Positions 22,532 through 35,900 of a stretch of 64,000 bases of DNA are shown here, in pieces (within the stretch, counting starts at the first letter, position 1; each line of letters starts with the position of its first letter). The translations under genes and the position numbers were made by a program. The notes under the pieces are model-generated. The model ran no database searches. It was not told the origin of the DNA and saw only the letters and a program-made list of their open reading frames with translations. The stretch is from positions 3,224,001 through 3,288,000 of the forward strand of contig NC_060020.1 of assembly GCF_021134715.1 (NCBI RefSeq), given 5' to 3'. The DNA comes from Daphnia pulex (lineage: Eukaryota; Arthropoda; Branchiopoda; Diplostraca; Daphniidae).

Positions 22532-23736
22532 TTTAAATAAACAAGTATTGGTATCAATATCCAATTTTTAAAAATATTTCATCACTTCTTGAAAAAAAAA
22601 AATTAAGTAATCGGTGAGGCCTGAATCCTGAAACACGGTATTGACTGATGAACGGTCGAACTACTGAATGGGCGAAATAAGCAATGACGAGAGCCTTTTA
22701 GCTCAGGTTTTGTTTATAAAGGATTTCGCTATAAAAACGATGAAAGCCTTAAGGGATCGCACTTATTCTAATGCACACCGATGACTATATCAAGTATCGC
22801 GCGGTCCGTTTTGTTTCCAGAAACGATTGTTCCTTTTCGGCTATACACACCATTTTCTCTTTACTCTTTATGGAAAGCACACGCTAATCAAAAGACCTTG
22901 CAATTTTTCAATAGAAATTCTCTATCACGGAAGTTAGTCCACAATGGAGAGGGTTGACAAAAATAGAAACCATTTTAATGAAATTTTGTTTTTTTGCAAG
23001 ACGCAACTAAATGTTTGATAAAAAAAACTTAATAACTAGTTATCAACCCTGAAAATGCATTACATCAACTTAACACCTGAAGCAAATATTCTCCTTTTAG
23101 CAAATTCAAGAGGCTTGGCAATTTTTCAACTTCAATTCAAGATATTGAAGACCAGTTTAAAACTAGTTTTTAAATTGAAATTAGCCTTTTTTTCTTAGAA
23201 AAACATACCTATTCTTTTACGTAAAGAAACGTCAAAATTAACATGAGAAAATTTCACTTACTTGATAAAATGCAACACGGAAATGGTCTCGAGGAATCCC
23301 AAATTTGCCAACCATTATTGCACACGACCGAATGAGAGTGTGGACTGTGGACTCCTTGAGGTTGTAATCAGAGCTATCAGGGAGTTGGAACCGTCACCTT
23401 CAAAACTCTAAAACAATATGTGGTAACAATGCTATGTAATTCAACAATCTCAGTATCGCTTGCGGAAGTAACGATTTATTAACTCTGACCATACTTAGTA
23501 AGGCACGCGCACGCCGGAACTCCTGATTTAATGTCGCAAAGAAAAGTTTTGCTGTCCTCAAACAAGCACAGCTTACAAAGTAGTAACCACGAGTTAATAT
23601 ACAATAAGCGCGAATAGCACCTATTCAAATGAAGGCATCTGAATTGGGCGTAAATTTTTTTGGAAAGAAGACTCTTTCGTCCATGTGCAATCTTTTTAAC
23701 ACTAAAATTCTGTATGTACATACAAAAGATACGCAG
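22532..23736. other. Potassium-channel upstream region and DNAJC4 3' flank
   Basis: About 1.2 kb without a supported gene. The first part is the 5' flank of the channel gene; 23400-23736 is most likely the 3' untranslated region of the upstream-lying minus-strand DNAJC4 gene. An 80-codon ORF at 23479-23721 has no protein-like features and is dismissed. Confidence 0.5.
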
Positions 23737-24656
23737 CTACTTATTTGATTTATCATTCGTTTCCCATTCCTTACTTAAGCGTTCTATTTGCTCACTGGTA
23801 GAACTTGCCAAAGCCTTCCTTCTAGTTTCCAGATACCAGTTGGTGCTTTCTTTATCGACTTGGTTAAGAACCTCCAAGGCTCTGGCAGATGATTTCCTGT
23901 TATATAATAAATACAGATTCAAGTAAAAGTACATGTCTTAAAAAATAGAGACACTCACTTAACAATTACAAAATGGAAGGCCGCTCCAACTAACATAAAC
24001 ACAACACAGCCAGCAGCAATGTATTTGTTAGATATTCTCTGCATTCCTTTAATCCCATAATAAGGTTTGTCTTTATAATATTTGTCCTTGGTTTTGTCTC
24101 TTGCTGACCAAAGAGTTTCATCTCTCCATTCACTAAAACATAATAGAAATACTGGAAAATTAGTTGGATAACAAAATAGTAATAATTTATTAAAAAATGG
24201 CTCACAAAACATACTTGACTTTTCCAAATGGTGCATTAGTTTCTACCCAACTGGAATAATTATCCACAGCTGCATATTTTCTACTCATCAGACTAGCATC
24301 ATACAATTGCCTTTTGTATGGCTTTGACAAGACAGAATAAGCTTCATTTAGCTTAAGAAAAGACTTGTGGCAATCTGGGTCACTTTTGTTAACATCTGGG
24401 TGCACCTATTTATGTGTTGTAAAACATCATCAAATTCTTTTTAAATAAATAAAAATGCATTTACTTTTTTTGAAATTGAAACAAATGCATCTCTGATTTG
24501 TTTAGAAGAGCAGTTTTGTTTAAGTCCCAAAATTTCGTAATGGGTTTGTAACAGTGGGCTATAAAGACATATTGAGTCATTAAATATCTATAACTTTAAA
24601 ACTAAATGGAGTAACTGTACAGGGACTTACTCCAATGATTTCTTTGTACCTGCCAT
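23737..24656 (-). CDS. DNAJC4: DnaJ homolog subfamily C member 4-like, membrane J protein
   Basis: Five exons, 24631-24656, 24465-24558, 24215-24405, 23959-24132, 23737-23896, give 214 residues (human DNAJC4 241). The J domain begins almost at the N-terminus (THYEILGLKQNCSSKQIRDA, then HPD in VHPDVNKSDPDCHKSFLKLN and EAYSVLSKPYKRQLYD), so it can stimulate an Hsp70. A linker with W-rich SSWVETNAPFGKV and ETLWSARDK follows, then one membrane span (YIAAGCVVFMLVGAAFHFVI) and a basic helical tail. This order of J domain, linker, single C-terminal span and helical tail is that of DNAJC4, whose membrane and clients are poorly known. The first coding exon is 26 bp. Lies upstream of GCN2's 3' end on the same strand without overlap. 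Confidence 0.8.
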
Positions 24657-25268
24657 TATTTTCGCCTAATGACAATAATAACCTCAAGTTCGTCGACCTA
24701 AAAAATTGTCGATAAATCTGACATGGGCACACGACGAAGTAGCTTGCCGCCTAATTAAAAGACTAGCTAATTTTAGGCTCGACAATTTTGGATTGTTGTC
24801 AAACCCTTTAATCCCTTCCCTGAAATTCTTCAGTCTACAAACAATAAAAAAAACTAGCTTAAAATTAAAAGCTAAACAACCGTGAACGAGAAGTGGATAA
24901 ACCACCTCATCAGAATTACAACTTCACTTGTTTTTAAAAATCACTTCTGCTATTACTAAGTTACATAATACTTGCGCACTGCAATCTAGTGGTGTTTCAG
25001 TAAGTTATAAGAAATTAGCATTTTTGAAGTTCAATTGGTAGTTTTTTAAATTACATGTTTCTTAGAAATGCACAAATAATATAAACAACAAACAGAAAAA
25101 CACCTCATAAACGGATTTTATTTTCCATTTTGTAAACAGTTTCAGAAACGTCAGGGTTGTTGACCCCAGCCTAGCAGCAAATTACAACACTTTGATTTGA
25201 TTTCACTCTTAAAATAAGAAAATATAAAATAACACATTCACCCCAATTTTACATTAGCAATCTAGCCA
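24657..25268. other. Intergenic region between GCN2 3' end and DNAJC4 5' end
   Basis: Holds the DNAJC4 promoter and the GCN2 3' untranslated region. A short ORF at 24684-24905 on the minus strand has no recognisable content. Nothing else seen. Confidence 0.5.
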
Positions 25269-28200
25269 TTACATACAAATTCTACTGGAATTATCGTGTA
25301 GTCCATAGATCATCAGAACAGTAACATGTTTTTCAAATTTGAGTTGAAGAAGTTGCTCGTATATTCTCTGCAAGTATTTGCGTTGTCTCCGGTGTCTAAA
25401 AAAATTAAAAAAATTAGTTTGGATAAATATATATGATGAATATGTTTTGGATTACTTATCAACGACAACTCCAATCGCTTGCTCTACTGCCTTTGCGTCG
25501 CTAGGATCAACATAAAGGGCAATCAATAACGATTGAACGACAACCGCGGTAGCTTCTATTGCAACGATATCGACTTGAACTCGCGAATGAAAATTTTGCA
25601 GCGTTGTTTGAATATGCTTTAGAATCTGTAATAAGAATAAGATACTTTGTTATAAGATTTAAATGGAATTTGAACAAAGGAAACAAAATTACCTGTTTTT
25701 CATAACGCTTTCTGGCATGAACAGGAAGTTTTTCTTCGATTACGATGTGAAAGTTCACAATTGGATTACCCGCGATACCTTGTAAACTAGTGGCCGTTTG
25801 ATTGCCGCAAGTTTCACTTAAACTATTACTTCTGTTCATAGAATCTTGGCGAGTGTGTGAAACCAAAGATTCAGTCGTGTCGTTTGCAGATTCGGCACTA
25901 CACTTTAAAACGTCAATCAGTTCACCCAGCATCATTTTCCTTTCAGTATATCTGTTGAAAAAAATTTTAATTCTGGCCCATCTTACCAACTATTCACAAT
26001 GAGTACTAACCGATCTTTTTCCCATGTTTTTAACCTCGCAGAACCAACCTCGGAATCCTTTAGAATTACTATGTGCGGCACATTTTTTTCTCTGCACCAA
26101 ATTTGAGCTTCATCAAGACTCTGTAAAGCAATTATAGAAAATTAGCACAAGAAAACACACAGTTGGGAAGAAAAATATAATAAGTACCTGACAATGATCT
26201 AACACTGTGGCGCGAACCCCATTGTTCCACAAATCCTTAACTAATGAGGCTTGTTCCTTGGTCTGAGGACGATATCCTACGGTACAGATAGCAACGTAGA
26301 CGAGTACTCGTTCTTCAACAACCTCAGTTTCTTTCAGGATGGCTGCAACTCTGTCTAAATGGATCAAGCCACCAACTACTGTGGGTTGACTCATTGGCTC
26401 ACCATCTAATTTTTTCCGATTGACAAGTGCATTCTGAAAAGATCTGACCAAAGCATCGTAACGACCTCCGGTCGCTAAGACGTCGTCAATCTTAGTTCTG
26501 GATAAAAAAATATCATGTTAATCAATTGTACTTTTGAATAAATGGGAGTAGATCTTACTTTCTCAAGTTCGATCGACAAACAAATCGGAAGACCATACCC
26601 CAATGGGTAGTGTAGTTTTGAAGGGCGGTGTCGATGCGTATGCTATAGGTATTTCGTAACCCCATGCACTCAGCGTGAGTGGCAATCGCGTCAAGCTCGT
26701 GTAGCGCTTGTTTGGCCAAAGATGCTGCTTCTCCCTTCCGACTTATTAAATTTGTCAACGCAGCTGTAACCTTGGCTACACTTCCTTCCAATTCCAACAA
26801 ATTCAAAAGCATATCTATCGACTGGCGCGAGATAGCCAATTTCGCTGTTTTGTTTTGAATTTGCCCTTCAGATTTCGAGCGCGTTTTAAGTATGTGGCAA
26901 AGCTCCGAACGCTTGTCCTCGGGGATGCCACAGTGGATCAGCACGGCTTTAAGAAGGAAATGATGTCCCAACTCGAGCGTTATTTTCCTTTCAATTTTCA
27001 AGCGCTGATCGGAGAAAACGTCTGAAATTGTGACCAAAACTTCAGCATCTGCAAGCACTGATGACGGTGAAGGGGTTACAATGTCGAATGCGAGTTCCGG
27101 GAACGACTTGGGATGTAGGCCTACGAGTTTCCTTTCGCTATAAACGTAATCTATGCAGTAACGTTTTAGCCAGGTGAGATTGGAACGGGAGATGAATCGG
27201 GCAAAAGGAGTTTGAAGATCCGTTGGTAAAGTCTGATAGTATCGAACAACATGGCAGATTAAATTATGCTTCAATAAATTTATACGATATAACAAGATAT
27301 TTTACCACTATGCTACCGGCGTGATTCATCAAAAGAACCTGCGAGAATCCTTGATTTGGTTGACCCTTCTTAGGAGATAATGTCGGAGTCTATCAACAAT
27401 AACAAATCGTTAATATTGAGGGGCCAGCAAGCTTATTCTATGAGACCTACTTTAAAGTAAATAGCCCCTCTTCGCTGACAATGTTTAACAAAAACTTCTT
27501 GTACGGCCTGAAAAATCCAGGCTGATTCTGCTGAAGAGGTCATGTCCATATTGTAGACTAGATCTTCAGAGATGGTCATTTTTTGCTGAAAACATGAAGC
27601 CACCAAATGTTTATACGCTTTGCTCTGTGTGTTGGAAAGAGTATGGCGGATCATTTCCTGTAATTCAGCTTCTTCTAGCTGTGGAGGAGGCAAAATCGGG
27701 GATTGAAGCAATTCCGTGGAGGAAGGGCGCGCACTTGGATTGTGATTCAGTAACCAATTAATTAACTGAACCTGGTGAAAGAATAACAGTGTTAGATTGC
27801 TATTTAATGCTGAAGATAAGTTTATAATATACCTCTTTGCCAGTTAGATTATCTGAAACCGGGAGAACGATTTCTGGTAGTCGAAGAGAGCTTAGGACCT
27901 TTATTCTTTCCATGCCAGTGAGTAGTGGTGGATGACACATTTCAAAAAAGATAATTCCTAAACTGTAAATATCTACTTTTTCGTTATAATTGGTTTTGCC
28001 AGCTGTAAAAAAAAAAAATGAAAAAGCATAGACTTAATAGAGGTATTAATCCTATTCAAAATATTTTTAACTTACAACTGGCTTTTAACTCTGGCGCGAC
28101 ATAAAGCACAGTGCCAATTTGACCTGTGAGTTGCCCAGAGTTCGAGGCAATTTCACTTGATTTGTCATTCGATAGCGCGATTCGATTCGAAGCTCCATCA

Positions 28201-31055
28201 ATAGCATCCACGGTGGCCGCTGTGGCTAAAGTTGTAAGCGGACTGGAAGTTGCTAAACCAAAATCTCCTATTTTCACACGGTCTTCCGAATCCAAAAATA
28301 TATTGACGGGCTAATAAAAATAACAGAATAATACAGGGAAACATTACGTAAATGTATAACTTAAATATGGCTTGCCTTTAGATCGCGATGAATAATTCCT
28401 TGTAGATGAATGTAAGCTAATCCTTCGACGATTTCCCGGAAAAGCCTCCAGATTCGTGGTTTATCACGAAATAACTCAGAATCGATGGCGGTTCTCAGTG
28501 TACTCTTCTCACAATACTCCATCTGGATGTACATGCTTTGCAGACTGCGGGAAGAAGAATTGGGAGCATCGACTGTGTCTTCTTCTTTGGAAGATTCCTC
28601 TTCTTCCGATGAAGAGCTTTCTAGACCATCTGAGTCAAACTCGATACCGCCTGATGAACTGCTTTCCTGAGGCTTGATAAACCATGGGCCTCTTGAATGA
28701 GATAAATCCGAGCTGTCTGATTCTGCAACGTTGTTTTGCTTCATTCCGTTAACTTTGGGGTCGTCCCGACTTTCGCTATGTCTAAATGATTGATTAAAAG
28801 TCTAAATCTATAAAGTTTTCTTTTTGAAACATTTTCAAGTTGATTACCCTGAACGAGAAGGCGAATCAGTCTGCACAGTTTCCAACCAAGAGTTGTAATA
28901 CCGGACGATATTTTCATGATTGAGACGAGAAAGAAGTTTGACTTCGCGAGTAATTTTTTTGTTGAGTTGGCGACTTTTGGCATCAAGCAATATTCTTTTA
29001 ATAGCATAAATGTTGCCATCTAACTTGTTCCGTACTTTAAGAACATCTCCAAAACCCCCAGAGCCCAAGAACTGGAGTGTTTCAAACTCGCTGAGTAACC
29101 TCGATGGGATATGATGCATTTCCGTTCTGAAAGCAACTTGTGGAACATCAGATCGAAATTTATCGTCATCTCTACTCTCCTCCTGTTCTTGGTGTTCTCG
29201 AAAAATCGGCGTCTTGAGAAAAGCGTGGGATAAGAGTTCGTCAATGCTCATTCTATCTTTCTCAACATCAGAACCAATGCATTTCCCTATTAAATCTCTT
29301 AGTAAAAGCGGCATGGATGACGGAAGCTTCAGACAATCCCAACGGTGAACAATATTTCCCTAATGTGTCAAAATATAAAATTTAATGAAAGAAAGAAAGA
29401 CAGAATCAATAAACAATATTTTACTTGATATAAAGTCCAAAGAAGAATGCCTAGTCGGTGGATATCTCCTCTTTTCCCTCCTCTTCCAGGAGCAGAAGGA
29501 TACATCGATAAGGAAGGTCGATCATCTGTGAAAAACAGAACACTTAAGATAAAGATTTACTTTCCATATTCAAAGTTACCTTGGATGGAAAAAATTTCAT
29601 TGATCCTAGACTCAAGACTGTAGTCACCGACTTTAACTTCACCAAAGCTGTCCAGAAAAATGCTGCTATGACGAAGATTTTTGTGTACCACGTTAGCTCT
29701 ATGCAGGACTTGAAGCGCTTGAAGTATGCTACCGGTGATATGGCGCAATATGTCAACGCTAACGCTAAAGCCTCTCTTTAAAGTGTTCAACAAAAATGAA
29801 ATAAAATAGACGTTTTTAAAAAATTGCCAAACAAAGCAGAAAACACTTAAAATAACAGCAGTTACATTAATAAAGAAATTCAAGGATAATCCAGGCACAA
29901 GTTGCTCCGCAACATAGAGATAAAAACATTCTTCATCTTCTGACATTTCCCATTTGAAGGCTAGCAACGGAATGAGAGCTGAGTGGTGAACATTACGTTG
30001 CAGTAATCGAAACTCTTGCTCAACCAAAGATATTTGCTTGCGTCGAGATTCCAGGTTCACACAAGAAATCTATCAAAAAAAAGAAACTAGTTTAAAATTA
30101 TAGCGACTTCATCCTTGTAATCAGAAAATTACCTGAAAGGTTGTAATAGTTGCTGCTTCTTTCAGATTGGGTTCCACAGCAGCGCAAATATACCTATTCG
30201 GCCGACATACACCCAAGCACGGCCCACAGTAATAAATTCGACCTCCATCCTTGTTCGAGAACGAAATTTTTTGAACTTTTGGATGTGTGCATAACTTTTG
30301 TGCCTCTATTGTGTGATCCAAATTTGATTGGTCTTCATTTTTATTACTGGTTTGTGAAGAACCAAGATTTATTTCAAGAAAGGGAAGTTGGTTAGGATCT
30401 AGGTTTGTTATTCTTCGAAGCTCACTTAACAGAGCTGGTTGTTTCTTTTGAATCTCTTCACAAAATGCAATAAGCTGCTGTTCATCTTCCCTCACTTGCC
30501 TTGACTTCTCTTCTAACACAGATTTTTCCATATTTTTTCTCTGCGCTGCCAACATTTCCTCATGAAAGGATTGGAATCTTGGTTTTTGGTTTCTCTCTGC
30601 TAAAAAACCTTGAGCATGATGAGCCAAGTTGAAAGTAACTTCTTCCCCTACACCCTCTTTACATAATTGCTCTAATTCAAGTTGCAACTTTTCAATATCT
30701 TTGGAAGAGATCCCCTCTCCATTTTCCAGTTTAATGGATGGATATGACTGGGGGTAATCACAAGGAAATTTTACACGTAACTGTACTGTTGCATGTACTT
30801 CATCTTGTGATAATCCCTTTTGAGGTTTGAGCAGCAAAATAAATTCTGGGGGAGACCATTTCTCACTATGAGATGACAAATTCACTGCAACAAAATCACT
30901 TGTGAAAATGGCCTGGGAAGAAAAAAGTAAAATAATTGATAATGCAAACCCAACACATGTTGTATTTGATTTGTTTTGTTTTTAAATCCTACTTGTAGCG
31001 CCTGGATTTCATTTCTTTGCCTGACTTCCAATGATTCTTCTTCTTCGACATTCAT
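25269..31055 (-). CDS. EIF2AK4: eIF2 alpha kinase GCN2
   Basis: Seventeen exons join in phase (30993-31055, 30133-30912, 29866-30069, 29580-29775, 29425-29525, 28848-29359, 28376-28781, 28076-28310, 27833-28002, 27451-27771, 27306-27389, 26559-27268, 26188-26497, 26011-26120, 25693-25951, 25456-25625, 25269-25395), giving 1585 residues (human 1649). GCN2 senses uncharged tRNA and stalled ribosomes and phosphorylates eIF2 alpha. Domains in order: RWD (residues ~10-135), charged linker, pseudokinase (~290-510, with HKN in place of HRD), kinase (~540-860: glycine loop LGSGGFG at ~547, lysine in AIKRI, a Ser/Glu-rich insert, HRDLKPVNIFLD, DFG at 770, IGTVLYVAPEL), HisRS-like domain (~997-1365, LATGGRYDAL) and a C-terminal ribosome-binding/dimer domain. 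The intron after HRDLK (28311-28375) starts with GC after AAG; no nearby GT would keep the motif. The junction in exon 3/4 (intron 29776-29865) is the least certain. Confidence 0.96.
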
Positions 31056-31486
31056 TGCACGGACTCAAATTTAATAAAAACTCATCTTCTACGGTTTCAC
31101 AATCAATCTTTATTTTGTCGTTTCACTCATCAGTCCGTTTCATGACAAATCTACTACGCCAATGTTTTTATTGTTCAAGCAGAAGAGCATAAAAAAAATT
31201 ACTACTACCCACCCATACGGAAAAAGAAGCATCTACTCAATGGATTCGCAGCGCAAGTTGCAGTAGCAGAAGACAAAATTTTCCCCGGCAGCTGTCAATT
31301 CAATGCAATGACTCACTCTCACTGCTAATGTCAGGGCAAAAAGAGCTAGCTGAAAGAGAAACGTTTTAAAATAACCTTTTACTTCTGTCTTCTGTTGTAT
31401 TATTTTTGTGTTTACTTTCGGATAGATTGAGAATTTGAGAGTTGAATATACCGAATTACCCATAGTTTGATCATACACATCTATTA
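31056..31486. promoter_or_regulatory. Divergent region between EIF2AK4 and DCTN6
   Basis: Only 431 bp separate the two start codons. No TATA box at a plausible distance was seen. A shared promoter is inferred from geometry. Confidence 0.4.
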
Positions 31487-32254
31487 ATGGATTCATTAAC
31501 TTTATCCACGTAAACCACGTTTTTTAAAACATTCAATTGACACTATCTTACGCCTATTTTATGATTTTAATTAGGGCTAAAATTGCAAATGGGGCCATTG
31601 TTTGCTGTGAGTGTGAGTTACAAGGTGACATCACAATAGGATCTCGAACAGTTATTCATCCCAGAGCGAAAATCATAGCACTATTAGGTCCAATCATAAT
31701 TGGAGAGAACAACATTATAGAAGAGCAAGTTCAGATTATCAACAAGTAATGATATTTTATTACTTTCATTTTCTTTGATTAATTTTATATTTGTTATTCA
31801 GTTGTGAAGACGCTATGGTAATTGGTAACAACAATGTTTTTGAAGTTGATTGTCGAGTTGAATCTAAGAAAATAGGAGATAACAACATAGTAGAATCAAA
31901 AGGTAAATTAAATGACATAGTATTAACCATCTGTAACCATAAATAACAAACAAAATTTAGCTTTTGTTGGGAGACAAACATCATTAAGTAATGGTTGTGT
32001 CATTGGAGCAAAGTGTGAAGTCCTAGTTCATGAGACTCTACAAGAGGGTTCTCTGTTTTATGGATCTGGTCCTGATGTCAAGAGAAGAGTGCAATCAGAT
32101 AAACCTTCTGTAATTATTATAATATTCAAAATTGAACCAACTACTTCATAACTCTTCGAACTTATTTGAATGTTTACAGGCTCAAGGTGCCCAAATCGAA
32201 TTCCTATCCAAAGTATTACCCAATTACCATCGTATAAGGAAACCTTTAGTTTAA
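31487..32254 (+). CDS. DCTN6: Dynactin subunit 6 (p27)
   Basis: Five exons, 31487-31509, 31575-31745, 31802-31902, 31961-32109, 32180-32254, give 172 residues. DCTN6 is a pointed-end subunit of dynactin, the dynein cofactor; it pairs with DCTN5 and contacts ARP11. The protein is a left-handed beta-helix with hexapeptide repeats: [79 protein letters not shown] and [11 protein letters not shown], ending in [16 protein letters not shown] as in animal orthologs. The first coding exon is short (MDSLTLST plus the next codon); it was found by extending the conserved KIANGAIVC segment back through a phase-2 intron. Tail-to-tail with HUWE1, 709 bp apart. Confidence 0.93.
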
Positions 32255-32963
32255 AAGTCGCTGTTGAAAATAAATTTGATATCCATCATCATAATTGTCT
32301 GAATTCTAATCATTTACTGAAATTCATATCTGTGTATCATATCTTGAATTGGAGAAGGATTTGACACTCTTCAGCGAAAAACAAAGTGAGAAAAACTTAC
32401 TAAGCCCGGATTTTTTTTGGTAAATTTCGGGTCACCGAAAGACTGCAAATGATTAGTGACTGGCAAAATATTTATATGCTTCATGGTTATTTGTCTTCTG
32501 CCTTTCCGCCTGTCTGAATGAAAGCTTACACATCTGCTAACATAAACTACTACGAAGTGTACGAAAAATGCTCGTATCCGATTCGAATACAAAGTATGTC
32601 AATACCAAGTGTTTCATTAAATAAAAATAACAACAACTCAGAAATCAACCGTATTTAATTCGCTCAATTTTTTGCATTTTTGAATCTTCACATTTCACCT
32701 AATGCACGAGGAAATTAACAAGGAGTTCTCCAACTAGTGCAAACAACACAAGTTATCTAAGTTTCTCCAAGACAGAAAAAAACCAGTTAAACGAACAAAA
32801 ATTTTGGGGACAGAAAGGGTAAACGGGTATATCCAAGTTTCAACAGGGAAGTAAATACGAAGGGTGTGTACGGGAATATAGGTAAGGTTTTTGGAAGAAA
32901 AAAACGACACTCTTAAATTTCATTCCCCTTCGTCTGAACCCTTATACATAAGATCACCTTCTC
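32255..32963. other. 3' flanks of DCTN6 and HUWE1
   Basis: An AATAAA at 32269-32274, 15 bp after the DCTN6 stop, is a likely poly(A) signal. The rest holds the HUWE1 3' untranslated region on the other strand. No gene seen. Confidence 0.5.
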
Positions 32964-35900
32964 TTAGGCGAATCCAAAGCCTTCGGAACATTCATGAATG
33001 GCTTTGAGGAGATAAGTTCTGAGTTTGTCGTAGGTTTCATAGGCAGGCAAATCCAACTGATTGAAGCTGTTTAGAGAAAAGCAAAAGAATTAGAATCAAA
33101 TACTACAAATATTAGATGAAGTTGAAGTTTACCATGTGTGGGCAGAAGGTAATCGATCGGTTGAGCGATCGTCCCGATGAATCTGGAATTTTTGAACACC
33201 ATTCATGCCCTCCAATGCAGAAAAGCCTTGCAGCGGAACTTTGGAAGTGCCAGTAACAAATTGCAAGAATTTTGCTCGATCTGCTTGATCAAACGACCGA
33301 AGAGCTCTCCAAAACCATTGAATCTATAGAGTATAAAACGACGGAGAAGAATAAATTAAATGATAAAAGTAAGGCCGAGTTTATCAATCCGGTGTCATAC
33401 CTGCAGAGATGTTGGTTGATACTTGTGATACTCGGAGTTGGCTTTCAAATCATCGATATCTATGTTGGGCAGACCAGAGAGAAGGAGTTCCAACTCTTGT
33501 TCGTTGAAGATACTGATTAAACGTTTGGGAATTATATCGTAAAAGCCTTCGAGGAAAGCGTTCAGCTGCTTGCGAATGGCGCCTGTCATTTTCATCTGGC
33601 AAACCAGACGGATGTATTCCATTTTGTTCTCCTCTGTAACAATGATGTTCCTTCCATTGGGTTTCAAATCCCGTGCTTCAGTCACGCCGAACTCCTGTAC
33701 CTCTGTTGAAAATGTCAAGTCGTAGCCGAGCTCCGTCACTTCATGTTCTATTAAGAAGGCGAGACCCTAACGTAAAAAACAAAAACAAAGAAACATTAAG
33801 TTTGCGTTAAACAAAAAGTTGCGTTTTCAAGTCATAGCGCTGAACCTATTGCTTACCTGATAGAAAGAGTAGTCTTCGCTTTCCATGTCAGTGTAACGAA
33901 CACATTTACCAAGAATGTGCTTGTAAAATGAGCGAGTGAAATAACACTCGAGCAACTTGTTGTCATAAATGGCCTTTGCGATGACGCGACCAACAAACTT
34001 GAAGTAACACAGATGGTTGGAATTGCAATGGGACAGTGCGTTGATCATATAAGTAACTCGATCGCCCGGTGAAGTGGAGAACAGCGCGTACATAGGGTTG
34101 AAAATTTCACGTGAGATAATCACATACCTGACATAGAAAATCGAAATTAGATTTAATGGTTTGTACAGAATCCAATAACTAAATCGGCATACCATTCTCT
34201 CAGTAAACCTCCAGCATCCTGGCCTTCTTCACCCTCAAACACAATATAGAAACGATTCTTCCATTCCTCGGGAGAACGTCGATGCAATTCACGAAACGAG
34301 TCCTCGAATACGTGCTCGCGCTTGACGTGGACGGCTAGATCCTCTCGACGAATGCCTGCGTCAGCACGTTCAAGTTCGGTCCTGAAGTATCGACGTTTAA
34401 CATCAAAGTCCAAAACTCGAGTATGATCCACGAGGACAGCAAAAGGGCCATCTGCCAGGTGTGTGGTCGACTGGCGTAAAATCTGAAGAATATTAAAAAT
34501 TAAAATTTGTACTTTTCTAGCTGGACCAGAAAACCAGATGAGGTTGAAACGAAAATTACCTGATTAAGAACCGTGCGATGACGTTCGGCAAATGAAAGGA
34601 ATTTTTGGGTGTCTGGAGGAAGGTCCGATGAAGGCGCGCTTGACATTGACAAAGTCAGCTGATTAAGGCTGTCGTCGTTGCTGGCTTGGGCTGCCATAGA
34701 AGGAGATCCTGGGCCACCGATTTCTTGCTGCAAGTGAGACAGCTGAGATTCACGGGTCTCTGGTCGACGACTTCGTTTCTCACGTTCTTCTTTACTCGTC
34801 TGTGCTGCATGTACAAGAAAGAATGCTTCTACGGCTGGTTGGAGAACCAAAACGGCGTGATGATCCGGAGTATCTGCCAACTCCTGTTTTTAAAAGAACA
34901 AAAATAAAACGATGGTCAATGTTTACTCCACGGCTATTTATTATCATAATAATTCGTTACCTGGAGGCATTCACTTAAAGTGTTCCAAAGGCTATCAAGT
35001 AAAAGCTGTTGGCTGAGCCGAGGCAACTCGATATCTCTTCCACCTCCCACTTCGTCGACCTGTTCAAATCATGCAATTTAGATATCCGCTGGCACTTAAG
35101 TAATTTAATTTTTGTGAAACTACCTCCATTGGTGTTGCTGGTACTTCATTCGGAGCTTCAGTCGCAGCTCCTGCTGTTGATGGGGCACTTGCTGGGGTTG
35201 CAGAATCAGATATCTCCGGGATTACTGGTTCACTGGGCTCGGTTCCTACTGCAGCAGCGGAGCTGCCATCAGCAGGGGCCGGAGCGGGAGTCGTAGCTTC
35301 AACTTGCTTTCGTTTAGCTTTCACTGCTGCTAATCGAGCAGCGTCTCTCAACTGCAGGATTACTTTCAGAATACGCAGGAAGAATGCTTGACTCGATGTT
35401 TTACTCGTCAAAGATCCCATAGAAGGCAACTGCAATTCATAGCCTCCGGTTTTCGGTTTCGTCTGAGCGGAAACGACAACCATGTCCTTTGTAAATCGAT
35501 CCTACGCAAAAAGAGAGTTCATTTAGTTCACATTCAAATTAATAGATTTCAAAGAAAAACAGATTTTTACCATTAAGAATCCCTTTGATCGGTCGACACC
35601 TTCAAGGTCCGTTTCTTCAGAAGTAGTGCCTGTTTGGGCTGAGACAGCCGATGTGGATGCTTCAGGACGACGCCTCAGAGTGTGAAGTTCATTCAAAAGA
35701 GCTCGGATATGAGAGCAAACAATATTTCCTAGTTCACGCGCTCCATCCAAAAGGAGCTTCAAAATTGTATCCCTGCACAAAGAAATCAATTAACTGGTTT
35801 CCACCCGTTTTCATGGGATTGCAATTACCTAGTAGGATGTGGGCCATATGAAAGGCTTAGCAACAGAGAAGTCGCATCTTCCAAGCCTTCCTCTGAACAG

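Noticed and set aside
23479-23721. 80-codon ORF downstream of DNAJC4
   Set aside because: Lies in the presumed 3' untranslated region, Cys/Leu-rich without pattern, and its mirror strand is also open.
10153-31055. eIF2 beta and the eIF2 alpha kinase GCN2 in one window as a functional cluster
   Set aside because: They are 14 kb apart with unrelated genes between and no shared control visible; likely coincidence.
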